A stretch of 38,300 bases of DNA from a virus. The translations under genes were made by a program, and so were the position numbers. The first letter of the stretch is position 1; every line of letters begins with the position of its first letter. Below the pieces are notes generated by a model, which was given only the letters and a program-made list of their open reading frames with translations, did no database searches and was not told the origin of the DNA. The stretch is taken from positions 1-38,300 of the IMG/VR virus record IMGVR_UViG_3300027985_001043; one strand, written 5' to 3'. Positions 23,531-31,815 of the stretch are shown in pieces.

Positions 23531-26116
23531 TTAGCCCCCTATGTATGTCCGGACGGTGGATCCGTTCCGGCGGATAATGTTAAGGAGGACGGTTTCCCCC
23601 TCGTTGGTTTTCAAGTAATCGCCCACCAGGTTGCTATCCAGGACGTTTACCACTCTTAGCTTGGTATCACCGCCCCGGACCGATACGGCGCCGGTCCCGG
23701 AGGCCTGCCCGCCCTGGGCAAGGTGGGTCCCCCGGGGGACACGCGGGAGAGTAGCCCCGGCAAGGGCCCGCGCAAGATCCCGGGGGAATAGTCTCCTCCG
23801 GACTGCCTCCATAAAGGCCAGGCCGTAGTAGTCCACGGAGTCGACCGGGTGGACGAACTCCCGGGCGGTAAGCCATGCGGGGATATTGTCCGCCGTCTTG
23901 GATGGACTCCACCCGCGTACCTGGCCGCCTTCGTCAAAAGACTGAACAGGCCCGCCGGTGGCCATGCCTACCGGCCCACCGGTAGAAAAGCCTATAGCCG
24001 CCTGCAGGGCCTTTAAAATCAGTTGTTGCGCTATGACCTTGGCAAGCCACGAAATGGTGGAGCGGGCAAAGGCCGCCATGGCCTCCGTGGCCGTTGCGGA
24101 CCCATCTACGAAAGAGTCCCAGGCGGACATAAGGTTGCTCGCCATTTGTTCGCCCAGGTTCTCCCCGATATAAACCATTACCTCCGCGTCCGTCTGCATG
24201 CTCTCCCGGGCATGCGTAAAGCCCAGGGATAGGGCGGCGCCCAGATCGTCCCCGGATGCTATCAGGCGCTCGGAGACTTCGTCCGCAGTAAGGACGCCAG
24301 CCTCTCCGGCGGCCTTTACCGCTGCCTGGTAGTCCTCCACGGCGGCCTGGCCCCTTCTCCACGCCTGCTCTGTTTCCGCCAGCTTTTCGGTGGCTACGTT
24401 AGCCAGGTTGGAATGCTCCTGCTTAACCGCGTCCACCTTAAGCGCTGCCAGCTCCGCCTGGGCGCGGATAATATCGGCCTCACTTGTGTTTGAGTCCGGC
24501 CGGGCCGCGTCGGCCTTCATAGCGGCTATTTCCTGCTCTCGCAGAGATATTTTCTCGGCGGATATCTTGCGTTCTATATCGGCCAGGGCAACAGCACGCG
24601 CCAGGCGGGACCCCTTGGTGGAGGCGTCTATCTTATCGAGCTCCAGGGCCAGGAGTTTCTCCTGGGAAGCAAATCGCATCTTCTCCGCTGCAATCTTCTT
24701 TTCTTCTTCGTACTGCTTTTTGGCCTCCGCTGCCGCCTTCTTGGCCTCCGCTGCCGCCTTCTTTGCAGCGCTGGCGGCCCCCTTAGACTTGGCGGTAGAT
24801 TGGTCCGCCGCGTCCCCCTGGATTTTGAACTGGGCCAGGGCGTCCTCATTAGATGCTTTGCGGGCCTTCTCTTTTTCCTCAAAGGCCACGCGGTCCAGTT
24901 TCGCCTGGGTCCGCTGATCCTGGGCGGCTTTTACCGTGGCGTCTCTCTGGTCCAGGATGGAAACTACAGAAGCGGTCCTTGCGTCGTCTATGACCTTAAG
25001 CTCCCGCTCTAGGGAGGCCCCCACCCCGGCGAACGTCTGGCCGTTGAAAATAGCGGCTATGCCATTCTTAAACGCCCTGGCATAGGCCGCCGCCTTATCG
25101 AACCCGGCGGCCACCTGGACCACCATTATACCAATAAAGGCCCGGACGTTTTCCGGGAAGCGGGCAAAGGAGTTAATGAGCTCCTCCACCATGGCGGACC
25201 CTTCCTCCCCCAGACCCTCCGTAAACTCCAGCCACCAGCCGGAGACAATGTCCACGGTTTTCTTTATATCGTCCCCCCAGCCCCCGAACTGGGTAACAAT
25301 GGCCCGGAGGTAGCCCTCCAGCTCCCCGGACGATATCATGGCGTTGAGCTCCTCCAGGGCGCCTATAGCGATACGGACGCCGTCCGCTATAATGTCGCCT
25401 ACACCAGCGTTGGATATGTTGAGAAAAACCTTATTCCATTCGTCCCCCAGGTTGGAGAGGGCGCCGTCGAGGGTCTTCATTCGGTTGGCCATGGCGTCCC
25501 CGAAATTCGTTTCCCCTAGTTTTATGAGGTAGTCCTCTATCTCTTTGGAGTTTTTCCCCACGGTCGTGGTGATGCCACGAAAAGTAAAGCTTACCTTGTC
25601 GCCCTCGGAGCTGGCCTTAATACCGAACTCCTTTAGGCGCTCAAACTCCCCGGTGGCCGCGTCCGCCACCGCTTCCACCATATCGCCCAGGGACTTGCCC
25701 AGGGATGCGGAGGTATTGCCGTAGCTGGTTAGCGCTTTTTCGGAGGGGTCCAGGCCGTAGTTTACCAGCTTGGTAAAGGCGCCGGAGACTTGCTCCAGGT
25801 CGTAAGGGGTCTTGGTGGCAAAGTCTTGAATGGCGGAAAAGGCCACCTGGGCCCGTTCAGTGGACCCGGTGGCGGTGATTAGCCCGGCATTGATCTTGTC
25901 AAATTCCCGGGAAACGGAAACCAGCTTGGAGAGGCCCGCCGCAGCGGAAACCGTGGCCCCCATAGAGGCGGCCAGGCCTTTAAGGCTGGTTACAGTGTTG
26001 GCGGACTGGTCAGTAAGGCCACGGAGGGACCCTACCGCTTTGTTTAACCCGGTAGAGAGGCCTTTGTCGACCGCCGTTAAAATTACCTGAATAATATTTT
26101 GCGAATCGCTGGCCAT
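23531..26116 (-). CDS. Tape measure protein
   Basis: 861 residues from ATG 26116 (GGAACA before it). N-terminal region ~60-190 is the conserved tape-measure core (FDKINAGLITATGSTERAQV, KTPYDLEQVSGAFTKLVNYG, ATGEFERLKEFGIKASSEG). A hydrophobic segment follows (~310-345). Residues ~430-560 form a highly charged coiled coil with the near-perfect 7-residue repeat KKAAAEA. The C-terminal ~150 residues have another hydrophobic helix and the F-x-x-GG-P-V-x-x-F-x-x-GG repeats typical of tape-measure ends. It sets tail length; by the usual ~0.15 nm per residue rule the tail would be about 130 nm. No lytic domain is evident. Confidence 0.93.
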   Translation of the reverse strand: MASDSQNIIQVILTAVDKGLSTGLNKAVGSLRGLTDQSANTVTSLKGLAASMGATVSAAAGLSKLVSVSREFDKINAGLITATGSTERAQVAFSAIQDFATKTPYDLEQVSGAFTKLVNYGLDPSEKALTSYGNTSASLGKSLGDMVEAVADAATGEFERLKEFGIKASSEGDKVSFTFRGITTTVGKNSKEIEDYLIKLGETNFGDAMANRMKTLDGALSNLGDEWNKVFLNISNAGVGDIIADGVRIAIGALEELNAMISSGELEGYLRAIVTQFGGWGDDIKKTVDIVSGWWLEFTEGLGEEGSAMVEELINSFARFPENVRAFIGIMVVQVAAGFDKAAAYARAFKNGIAAIFNGQTFAGVGASLERELKVIDDARTASVVSILDQRDATVKAAQDQRTQAKLDRVAFEEKEKARKASNEDALAQFKIQGDAADQSTAKSKGAASAAKKAAAEAKKAAAEAKKQYEEEKKIAAEKMRFASQEKLLALELDKIDASTKGSRLARAVALADIERKISAEKISLREQEIAAMKADAARPDSNTSEADIIRAQAELAALKVDAVKQEHSNLANVATEKLAETEQAWRRGQAAVEDYQAAVKAAGEAGVLTADEVSERLIASGDDLGAALSLGFTHARESMQTDAEVMVYIGENLGEQMASNLMSAWDSFVDGSATATEAMAAFARSTISWLAKVIAQQLILKALQAAIGFSTGGPVGMATGGPVQSFDEGGQVRGWSPSKTADNIPAWLTAREFVHPVDSVDYYGLAFMEAVRRRLFPRDLARALAGATLPRVPRGTHLAQGGQASGTGAVSVRGGDTKLRVVNVLDSNLVGDYLKTNEGETVLLNIIRRNGSTVRTYIGG

Positions 26117-26122
26117 TGTTCC

Positions 26123-26190
26123 TTACTCTCCGGATAGGAGCTTGCAGGCTGTTAGGAAAAACCCATAGCCATACTCCCAGACTATTGGCC
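26123..26190 (-). CDS. Putative -1 frameshift extension of the tail chaperone
   Basis: In the -1 frame after the tail chaperone, an uninterrupted reading of 22 codons gives PIVWEYGYGFFLTACKLLSG and ends in a TAA at 26123-26125, six bases before the tape-measure ATG. It has no start codon of its own and begins where the chaperone stops. A Trp-Glu-Tyr-Gly aromatic segment just before the tape measure is what frameshifted gpG/gpGT-type chaperone extensions look like. No canonical X-XXY-YYZ slippery heptamer was found near the stop; TCC-AAA-ATG and ACG-GGC-CAA are weak candidates. Confidence 0.5.
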
Positions 26191-26553
26191 CGTGGCCATT
26201 TTGGATAAGATAGCAGATTGAACGATTGAACCCGTCGAGGTCACCACCTGTAAGACCGCCTCCCGGACTACCTGGATTATAGCCTTGTCCAGGCCCATGA
26301 GACGGGCTACCCCCAAAAAAGCGGAGTTTACCTCCTCAAAGCCCGCCCAGAGCTCCTCAATTTCGGAGGGATAGAGGTCTATAAGGACCTCCGGGGTAAG
26401 ATCCGGACACGCCAGGCGTAAAAGATCCTGCATTTTAGCCATAGAGTCCTTTTCTTTGTTGTTGACCAGGTCCCAAATAACCCGGACCGACAGCTCCCGG
26501 AGGAGGAAAGTTTTTTCCGGCGTTCCCACCGTTACATTCTTGGTTTTCTGCAT
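26182..26553 (-). CDS. Tail assembly chaperone
   Basis: 123 residues. All-alpha and acidic in the middle (PSEIEELWAGFEEVNSAFLG), with an N-terminal beta stretch (TFLLRELSVRVIWDLVN), as in tail assembly chaperones. It sits between the tail tube and the tape-measure genes, the fixed position of this family, whose product keeps the tape measure soluble until the tail tube forms. The stop is followed by an open -1 frame (see the frameshift entry). Confidence 0.8.
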   Translation of the reverse strand: MQKTKNVTVGTPEKTFLLRELSVRVIWDLVNNKEKDSMAKMQDLLRLACPDLTPEVLIDLYPSEIEELWAGFEEVNSAFLGVARLMGLDKAIIQVVREAVLQVVTSTGSIVQSAILSKMATGQ

Positions 26554-26586
26554 GTTACTTTTCCCTTTCTAGTTGATGTTTACGGT

Positions 26587-27330
26587 TTACAGCATCTCAA
26601 AAGGCCAGGATTTCCCGGAGGGCGTTACCATGGTCCCGGAAAATTCCAGTTCCGGAAAGCCCGCCTGGTTCAGCAAGTCAAAATCCGTAGTGGACCGGAT
26701 TTGCGCCCGCCATACCTGGAGCTTAAGGTCCTCTCCGTTCACGTAATTTTTACCGTCGACAATGACGCCCACGTTGATAATCGGCTTAGTGGCGCCGGTG
26801 ATCTTGGACCCGGAAGACGCCACAGTATCCCCAGAGAGGTGGAGGACGTCACTTTCCGCAATAGCCCCGGTGGACAGGACCTTGATAAGGCCAAGGCGGA
26901 GATTGAGCTCGTAGTCCTCACCCAAGACATACGTGGTGGTATCTCCATCGTCTTTTACGACGCATGTACCGGCGTCATATCGGCCGAACGGGACCCATTT
27001 GTCCAGGATGGTGGTTACTGAGGCGGTAAATGTTCCCGCTGCCGCCGTGATATCCACCGCAGAACCGGCCCAAAAGGCCGCCACGATATCCGGATTATAC
27101 CGGTTGAGAGAAAACGAAAGGGTGGAGGCGGTTATCCGGGTGTAGGAGTCGCCGGTCTGGCCCAGGGTGTCCCGGCCGTTAAGCTTACTCTCTATGGTTT
27201 CCGTCTCTACCTTGGGGATAAATTTAGTTACGTTGCCCACCAGGGCGAACCCCTGAGAGGCCCCGGCGTCCGTCAAAAAGTCAAAATAAACGTCGCCACC
27301 GGCAATAATGCCCTGTTGTTCGGGTTTCAT
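26587..27330 (-). CDS. Major tail tube protein
   Basis: 247 residues; ATG 27330 has GAGGTG upstream and follows the previous stop closely. Strongly beta: an N-terminal GDVYFDFLTDAG, the long central repeats of strands (YNPDIVAAFWAGS, TFTASVTTILDKWVPFG) and an ENLKLQV-type edge strand near LKLQVWRAQIRS. Its position after the tail terminator and before the chaperone is the standard place of the tail tube gene. The length is normal for the class. It should be one of the most abundant virion proteins. Confidence 0.85.
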   Translation of the reverse strand: MKPEQQGIIAGGDVYFDFLTDAGASQGFALVGNVTKFIPKVETETIESKLNGRDTLGQTGDSYTRITASTLSFSLNRYNPDIVAAFWAGSAVDITAAAGTFTASVTTILDKWVPFGRYDAGTCVVKDDGDTTTYVLGEDYELNLRLGLIKVLSTGAIAESDVLHLSGDTVASSGSKITGATKPIINVGVIVDGKNYVNGEDLKLQVWRAQIRSTTDFDLLNQAGFPELEFSGTMVTPSGKSWPFEML

Positions 27331-27332
27331 CG

Positions 27333-27764
27333 TTACACCTCATTTAAAGAAAAAGTGGCCGGGATTACCCTTGTCGCCACCTGCAGGAGGTAGACCGTAG
27401 GGCCTTCCTGGTTAAAAGCCCCCAGGCCCGGAGAGTCCAAGACCGCAAGGGGCTGGACCCCGCACTTAATACCCGGGGGGACAATGTTCTGGAGGGTAGA
27501 GAAAACGGAGTCCACCAGGTCATAAAGCGGACCGTCTAAGGTGTCGCCGTTTGCGTCCGTCTCCAGGTTGGTTTCAATCTGGACAGCCACCCGCATATCC
27601 AGGCGGACCTGGGGGCTATTGTCCAGGTTTTCATCCTTAGACCCGGGGATATACACCCGGACCAAGGGGTAAGTGGGTTTTTCTGCTCCCAGGCCGGTTA
27701 CTTTGGAAAAGGCCCCTGAGGCCACCAGGGCGGCCTTTATTGAGGCCACAAGTTCTTTTCTCAC
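27333..27764 (-). CDS. Tail terminator / tail completion protein (gpU-like)
   Basis: 143 residues from GTG 27764, overlapping the previous stop as GTGA. Fold pattern: an N-terminal helix, a PLVRVYIPG strand, DMRVAVQIET, a helix with DLVDSVFSTLQ, and a closing strand (VYLLQVATRVIP). This matches lambda gpU-type tail terminators that cap the growing tail tube. Sits between the head-tail connector and the tube gene, as expected. Confidence 0.75.
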   Translation of the reverse strand: MRKELVASIKAALVASGAFSKVTGLGAEKPTYPLVRVYIPGSKDENLDNSPQVRLDMRVAVQIETNLETDANGDTLDGPLYDLVDSVFSTLQNIVPPGIKCGVQPLAVLDSPGLGAFNQEGPTVYLLQVATRVIPATFSLNEV

Positions 27765-28081
27765 GCGGTACGCTCCAGAGATAGGACGGCAAGCCCGGAG
27801 GCCTCCGGATTGATCGACAGGACGCGGAAAGCCCCCTCCGAAATTGTTATAACGTCCCCATCGTTACCGGCGGCTAGGTTAATGGCGGCTACATGAGAGG
27901 GCCGGGACAAAGCTTGCGGCCCCGTATGCTCCACAAATTCACCTACAAGGACCGTCCGCCCGTCGATCTGGGGAATAACACGGAAAGGGGCCCCACTGGC
28001 CAGAGCGGGGACCCCGTTTACCAGGGCCTCCTCCCCGAAGTCGTCAAAAGCGGAGTCCAGGATTTCGTCCCCGGTTATCAT
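27761..28081 (-). CDS. Head-tail joining protein
   Basis: 106 residues; start overlaps the previous stop (ATGA). N-terminal acidic helix (EILDSAFDDFGEEAL), then a beta barrel-like body with GAPFRVIPQIDGRTVLVGEF and FRVLSINPEASGLAVLSL. This is the size and layout of lambda FII-like connector proteins. Likely forms the ring joining head and tail. Confidence 0.7.
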   Translation of the reverse strand: MITGDEILDSAFDDFGEEALVNGVPALASGAPFRVIPQIDGRTVLVGEFVEHTGPQALSRPSHVAAINLAAGNDGDVITISEGAFRVLSINPEASGLAVLSLERTA

Positions 28082-28317
28082 CCGATTTCACCGCCCTCTT
28101 TCTTGCCTCCGTCCCCCTCGGCACCCACTTTTCCTTTAGCGCTGCCCTTGCCCTTGGGGCTTTCTTTCTTCTGCAGGCCGGCCGGTACCGCTTTCCCCGT
28201 GCCCATGAGGGCCTTGGCCACACGTTCGGAAGTGGTTACCACGTCGCCCTTCATGACGTCCTTACCATCGCAAACAGTGGCCCGGGTGATTTCGATTTTT
28301 CGTGTTGCTTCTGCCAT
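28078..28317 (-). CDS. Small basic head-completion protein
   Basis: 79 residues behind GGGGG. Two parts: residues ~1-50 with an HTH-free compact strand/helix pattern (VMKGDVVTTSERVAKALMGTG), then a Lys/Gly-rich tail (KKESPKGKGSAKGKVGAEG). Located straight after the capsid gene, where small connector or head-completion proteins lie. The tail may contact DNA or the capsid. Confidence 0.65.
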   Translation of the reverse strand: MAEATRKIEITRATVCDGKDVMKGDVVTTSERVAKALMGTGKAVPAGLQKKESPKGKGSAKGKVGAEGDGGKKEGGEIG

Positions 28318-28331
28318 TGGTTACCCCCTTA

Positions 28332-28362
28332 AAGGTAAAGGAGGCGGCTGTCCACCGCCCCC
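28332..28362 (-). terminator. Hairpin after the capsid gene
   Basis: On the minus strand GGGGGCGG (28362-28355) pairs with CCGCCTCC (28347-28340), eight pairs including one G-U, around a 7-base loop, followed by TTTACCTTT. It sits between the capsid stop and the next gene. A partial terminator here would raise capsid mRNA over the tail genes downstream. Confidence 0.5.
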
Positions 28363-28373
28363 TGGTTCATTGT

Positions 28374-30254
28374 TTACGCGGTCAAGGCGTCTTTCATTGC
28401 TGCAAAGCTTTCCGGGTGCCGGACGGCTACGTCTACATCCTGCAGGGCGACAATTCGGACGGCGCCCTGAGTGCTCAAAGAGTAGGGGTCCACGGTAAGG
28501 TCCAGGGTGCCCCACATGCCCACGATAAGGTCCGCCCAGTTTCCGTAAAGAATGGCGGAGCAAATAGAGTCCGCAGTCCCCTTGGTAAGGTTCGCCGGTA
28601 CCTGGTTAGAAACGCCGCAGCGGGACCCGGCAAGGCTGGTCATGCCCTGGGCGTCCGGAAAGTCCTTACAAACAAACTGGGCGGTCCCGGTGGCCTTCTC
28701 GGTGGTCATGAGCTTGCCAATAACGGAGGTATTTGTCAAAAAGCCCAGGCTACCGAAAGCCGCATTATCCTGGGCCACCTGGGACCACAGGCCTACCACG
28801 TCGGCCCATTCAGGAGCGGCGCCGTTATCGCCGCCAACTACAAGGCCGATCCCGCTTGTGTTAAGCACGCCGGTGGGCTGGTTGTTGGATCCGCTCCCCG
28901 TAATACCCGCCAGGTCAATGGCCAGGGCAAGAGCCCGGGCAAGGTCCCCACGGACAAAATTCTCCACGTCAATGGAGCTCTGTTTAAGGAGCTTGCGGGA
29001 GATATCGGTAAAAGCGCCAACAGTTTTAGGGGTCATACCTACTTGGTCAAAGGCCTGTTGGGACTCGGTGGGGTCCCCGGATTCAGCTACCCAGTAAGCG
29101 GTAGCTCCTCCGGTCTGGCGCGGGATAGCGATATCTCCCACCAGGCCGGTAAGGGTGGTGGTACCCATGCGAACCAGGGCCATGGCGTTTCGTAGCATGT
29201 CAATAAAGGACCCGGCCAACAGATTAGTGGCCACCAGGTTACCGCCGGCAGTCGGGGTTCCTACCACAAGGTCACGCTTCATGACCTCGAGCGGGACCAT
29301 GATACCCTGGGCGGTACGCTGCAGGACCTTAGAGACGGCCTCGGAGGCCTCGAATTCAAAAGCCGCCTCCTCCTGGGCCCGGCGATCCGTCGGGTTAGCC
29401 AGGGCGCGGAAAGCACGTACAAAGGAAAAGGCCTTGGTTTCCTTCTCGGAGAGGCCCACGGAAGCGTCCGGGACGTCTACAGGGGTAAGGCCTTTCTTGC
29501 CCAGGGCCTCCAGAACATAAGCCCGGAACTGGTCCAGGGTCTTATCCTCTGCAATGGCTTTTTCCGCTGCCTCCTCATAGCCGTGCATTTTGCCCAGGGC
29601 GGAAATTTCACGGATTCGGAGCACCTCGGCGGCGCGGGTTTCGTTCCGGATAGCTACGGGGTCGACAGCCTCCGGGGTGGTTGCGGGTTTGTTCTCGTTA
29701 GGCATTTCTACACCTCGTTGTAAAGGGGTTTCAGCTGATCGACCAACACCCACAGAGGTGTCCGCCGGGATTGATACTACGCTGGCCTCCAAGGGCTGCC
29801 AGCTGGTTACGCGGTAAGTATCGCCTTTTTCATCGCTGGACTCTTGCAAGACCATGTCAAGGACGCGATACCCTACAGAAATGTTTCCCTTGATACCGTC
29901 CAGAATGTCTTTAAAAACTTCGTCGGCTGCCGGGTTTCTGCTAAATCGGACCACCGCCCGGCCTCTACGGTCCGGGTCTATCCTTGCGGATTCAATGACG
30001 CCAAGCTGGCGCCCGTGGTCGTGGCTATCCAGGAGGGGGGCCCGCCCGGACGCCATAAAGTCCATGATAACCTCACCGTCCGCATGGCCCAGGATTTCGT
30101 CACCGAACCACCGGCGGTATGGTTCCTCACTGGAAAAAGCTATCTCCACGGTCCGCTTTTCTTCGTCGATCCCCTCACGTACCACGGTAAACTCACGGGT
30201 AAGGGGGGCGTCCGAATTAAGCCGGAGGATTAGCTCTTGGATGCTCTTTTCCAT
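28374..30254 (-). CDS. Prohead protease-major capsid protein fusion (HK97 fold)
   Basis: 626 residues from ATG 30254; AAAGGAGTGA lies just upstream, whereas earlier in-frame Met codons lie inside the portal gene. Residues ~15-175 are an HK97-type prohead protease: histidines 78 and 80 in LLDSHDHG, a serine 126 in GNISVGY, and the closing EASVVSIPAD. From residue ~184 a scaffold-like helical stretch, then the HK97 capsid fold (VGTPTAGGNLVATNLL, MVRMGTTTL-type strand, AYWVAESGDPTESQ, DFPDAQG and the C-terminal VDVAVRHPESFAAM). The fusion joins two genes that are usually separate; the protease would cut itself off. An internal start with its own ribosome site at residue 184 may give free capsid (see that entry). 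Confidence 0.92.
   Translation of the reverse strand: MEKSIQELILRLNSDAPLTREFTVVREGIDEEKRTVEIAFSSEEPYRRWFGDEILGHADGEVIMDFMASGRAPLLDSHDHGRQLGVIESARIDPDRRGRAVVRFSRNPAADEVFKDILDGIKGNISVGYRVLDMVLQESSDEKGDTYRVTSWQPLEASVVSIPADTSVGVGRSAETPLQRGVEMPNENKPATTPEAVDPVAIRNETRAAEVLRIREISALGKMHGYEEAAEKAIAEDKTLDQFRAYVLEALGKKGLTPVDVPDASVGLSEKETKAFSFVRAFRALANPTDRRAQEEAAFEFEASEAVSKVLQRTAQGIMVPLEVMKRDLVVGTPTAGGNLVATNLLAGSFIDMLRNAMALVRMGTTTLTGLVGDIAIPRQTGGATAYWVAESGDPTESQQAFDQVGMTPKTVGAFTDISRKLLKQSSIDVENFVRGDLARALALAIDLAGITGSGSNNQPTGVLNTSGIGLVVGGDNGAAPEWADVVGLWSQVAQDNAAFGSLGFLTNTSVIGKLMTTEKATGTAQFVCKDFPDAQGMTSLAGSRCGVSNQVPANLTKGTADSICSAILYGNWADLIVGMWGTLDLTVDPYSLSTQGAVRIVALQDVDVAVRHPESFAAMKDALTA
29703..29717 (-). 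promoter_or_regulatory. Internal ribosome binding site and in-frame start for free capsid protein
   Basis: Inside the fusion, GAGGTG sits 5 bases before an in-frame ATG (29705-29703, codon 184), at the border between the protease and the scaffold/capsid part. It is as good as the sites at real starts nearby. Use of it would make a 443-residue protein ending at the same stop, giving capsid in excess over protease. This is analogous to nested starts of lambda C/Nu3; it has not been shown here. Confidence 0.6.
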
Positions 30255-30261
30255 GGCCGGT

Positions 30262-31815
30262 TCACTCCTTTGCAGGGGCCGGTTTTGTCGCCCCCGCTGC
30301 ATTGGTTTTAGGCTTAAATACCTCCAATTCAAGATTGTATTTTTTAGCCAGTTTTATGGCCTGCTCATTGGCCGCAAAAACTTCCTCAAGATCCCGGCCA
30401 TGCTTTGCGGCCACATCGAAGAGGGAGGCCACGCCCAGGCGGACGTCATTCTCTGCCGCCGTGGACTCCGCTTGCGGGTCTACCCACTCCCAGCCACGGG
30501 GGCGCCAGGTTACCCGCAAATATTTTCTGTAACGGGACGGCGACAGGGCCAGATATCCGGTGGTAAGGACCGTCTTAAGCCACTGTTTATAAATCGGGTG
30601 GCATAGGTGTTGAATTATCAAGGTCTGCAGGACTCGCCAGTTATCCCGGTCCGATATCTCCCCGGAGCGAATAGAGGAGAAGGACACACCCTCCAGGTTA
30701 TTGGATAGGCTGGTATAGGACACGTTTAGCCCGGAGGCCACGCCCCGCAGCTCCGCCTTTAAGAAGCTTTCAACGGTAGAGGAGGGCTTGTCCGGGTTCC
30801 ATTCCTTGAAGTCCCAGCCGCTCTTTAAGAGCTCAAAAACCCCGGGTTCCGCTTCCTGTATCGGGTTTCCGTCGTCCGCTTCGTCGTCCCCGTCATAATT
30901 TGGATCGTCCCCGGGGATGTAAAAGCCCATCTTACTGGCGGCGATCCTCCAGGCCACTACCTCCGCCTCCTCTGCCGCCGTTATCTGCCGGATTCTTGCA
31001 GCGGAACAGGTTATCCAGGGGGCGCTCCGGGTTTCGTCCACTCGTTCAGGCTTGCGGAAATGGATGATATACTCCGCAAGGACGCGGACGCGGTCCGATC
31101 CCTTGGTATAACCCCCGTGGTCCGCCGGGTGCCTGGTCAAAATGTGGTAGGCAATCGCACGGCGCCAGGGGTCCATTTCCACCCCCATGCGGATAATATT
31201 TCCGTTCGCAAGATCCGCGTTGTATCGGATATCCAGGTGGTCCGCCTCTATGAGCTGCAGCGCAAAACCGGCATCATTTCCACGCCAGGAGGGTGGCATA
31301 TAGACCAGGACCTCCCCGTCTCTCGCCACAGACCGTAAGCAGAGCATGAGCACATCCAGGAAGGAGTAGCGCCCGCAAACAGTACAGGACCCCACCTCCC
31401 CCCACTCCTGCCACGCTTCCTCTATCAGGCGGTTGGCGTATTCGTCCATAGACCCGTCCGGGTTCAACGTCTTGGCCTCCAGGCCTATGCCCGTATGGCC
31501 CACGACGTTGGCCAGGAGGAGATTAAAAAACCTCCGGATATAATCGTTATTCCGCTCCAGGTCACGGGCCCGTTGCCGCAGGATAGGGAGGGCTACCTCT
31601 ATCTCCATATCGGCGGTAGTGTCGGGGGCGTTCCAATCGGACGTAAGCCGGTTGGCCACGGCGGCCGCATAGGCGCGGATTCGGTGCACTGTTGAGCGCT
31701 TACGAGCTGGCGAATTAGGGACGGCCTGGGCGGAGGGGTCCGCTACCTGCAAGGATGCGGAGGGACTGATAGCCAGGACCCCACCGGAGGCACGTTTCTT
31801 TAAGGGCCAGAACAT
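30262..31815 (-). CDS. Portal protein (lambda gpB-type)
   Basis: 517 residues; starts as TAATG overlap with the connector gene. The lambda portal family pattern is clear: LRQRARDLERNNDYIRRF with NLLLANVVG at ~80-105, the ARDGEVLVYMP segment, an IEADHLD strand, ADLANGNIIRMGVEMDP, the IIHFRKPERVDETRSAP strand, then the stem and clip region with LRGVASGLNVSYTSLSNNLE, and SSIRSGEISDRD. The portal forms the twelve-subunit ring through which TerL pumps DNA. The extra N-terminus (first ~40 residues) is Ser/Ala/Pro-rich. The stop is 5 bases before the capsid fusion start. Confidence 0.93.
   Translation of the reverse strand: MFWPLKKRASGGVLAISPSASLQVADPSAQAVPNSPARKRSTVHRIRAYAAAVANRLTSDWNAPDTTADMEIEVALPILRQRARDLERNNDYIRRFFNLLLANVVGHTGIGLEAKTLNPDGSMDEYANRLIEEAWQEWGEVGSCTVCGRYSFLDVLMLCLRSVARDGEVLVYMPPSWRGNDAGFALQLIEADHLDIRYNADLANGNIIRMGVEMDPWRRAIAYHILTRHPADHGGYTKGSDRVRVLAEYIIHFRKPERVDETRSAPWITCSAARIRQITAAEEAEVVAWRIAASKMGFYIPGDDPNYDGDDEADDGNPIQEAEPGVFELLKSGWDFKEWNPDKPSSTVESFLKAELRGVASGLNVSYTSLSNNLEGVSFSSIRSGEISDRDNWRVLQTLIIQHLCHPIYKQWLKTVLTTGYLALSPSRYRKYLRVTWRPRGWEWVDPQAESTAAENDVRLGVASLFDVAAKHGRDLEEVFAANEQAIKLAKKYNLELEVFKPKTNAAGATKPAPAKE

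Noticed and set aside
28302-29195. Plus-strand frame of 297 codons over the capsid gene
   Set aside because: Shadow of the HK97 capsid coding sequence; no ribosome site, Gly/His/Arg-rich composition.
30255-30332. Earlier start for the protease-capsid fusion
   Set aside because: These 26 codons overlap the portal's C-terminus, while ATG 30254 has a clear AAAGGAGTG site.
29854-30606. Plus-strand frame of 250 codons over the protease/portal border
   Set aside because: Shadow of two well-identified genes on the other strand.
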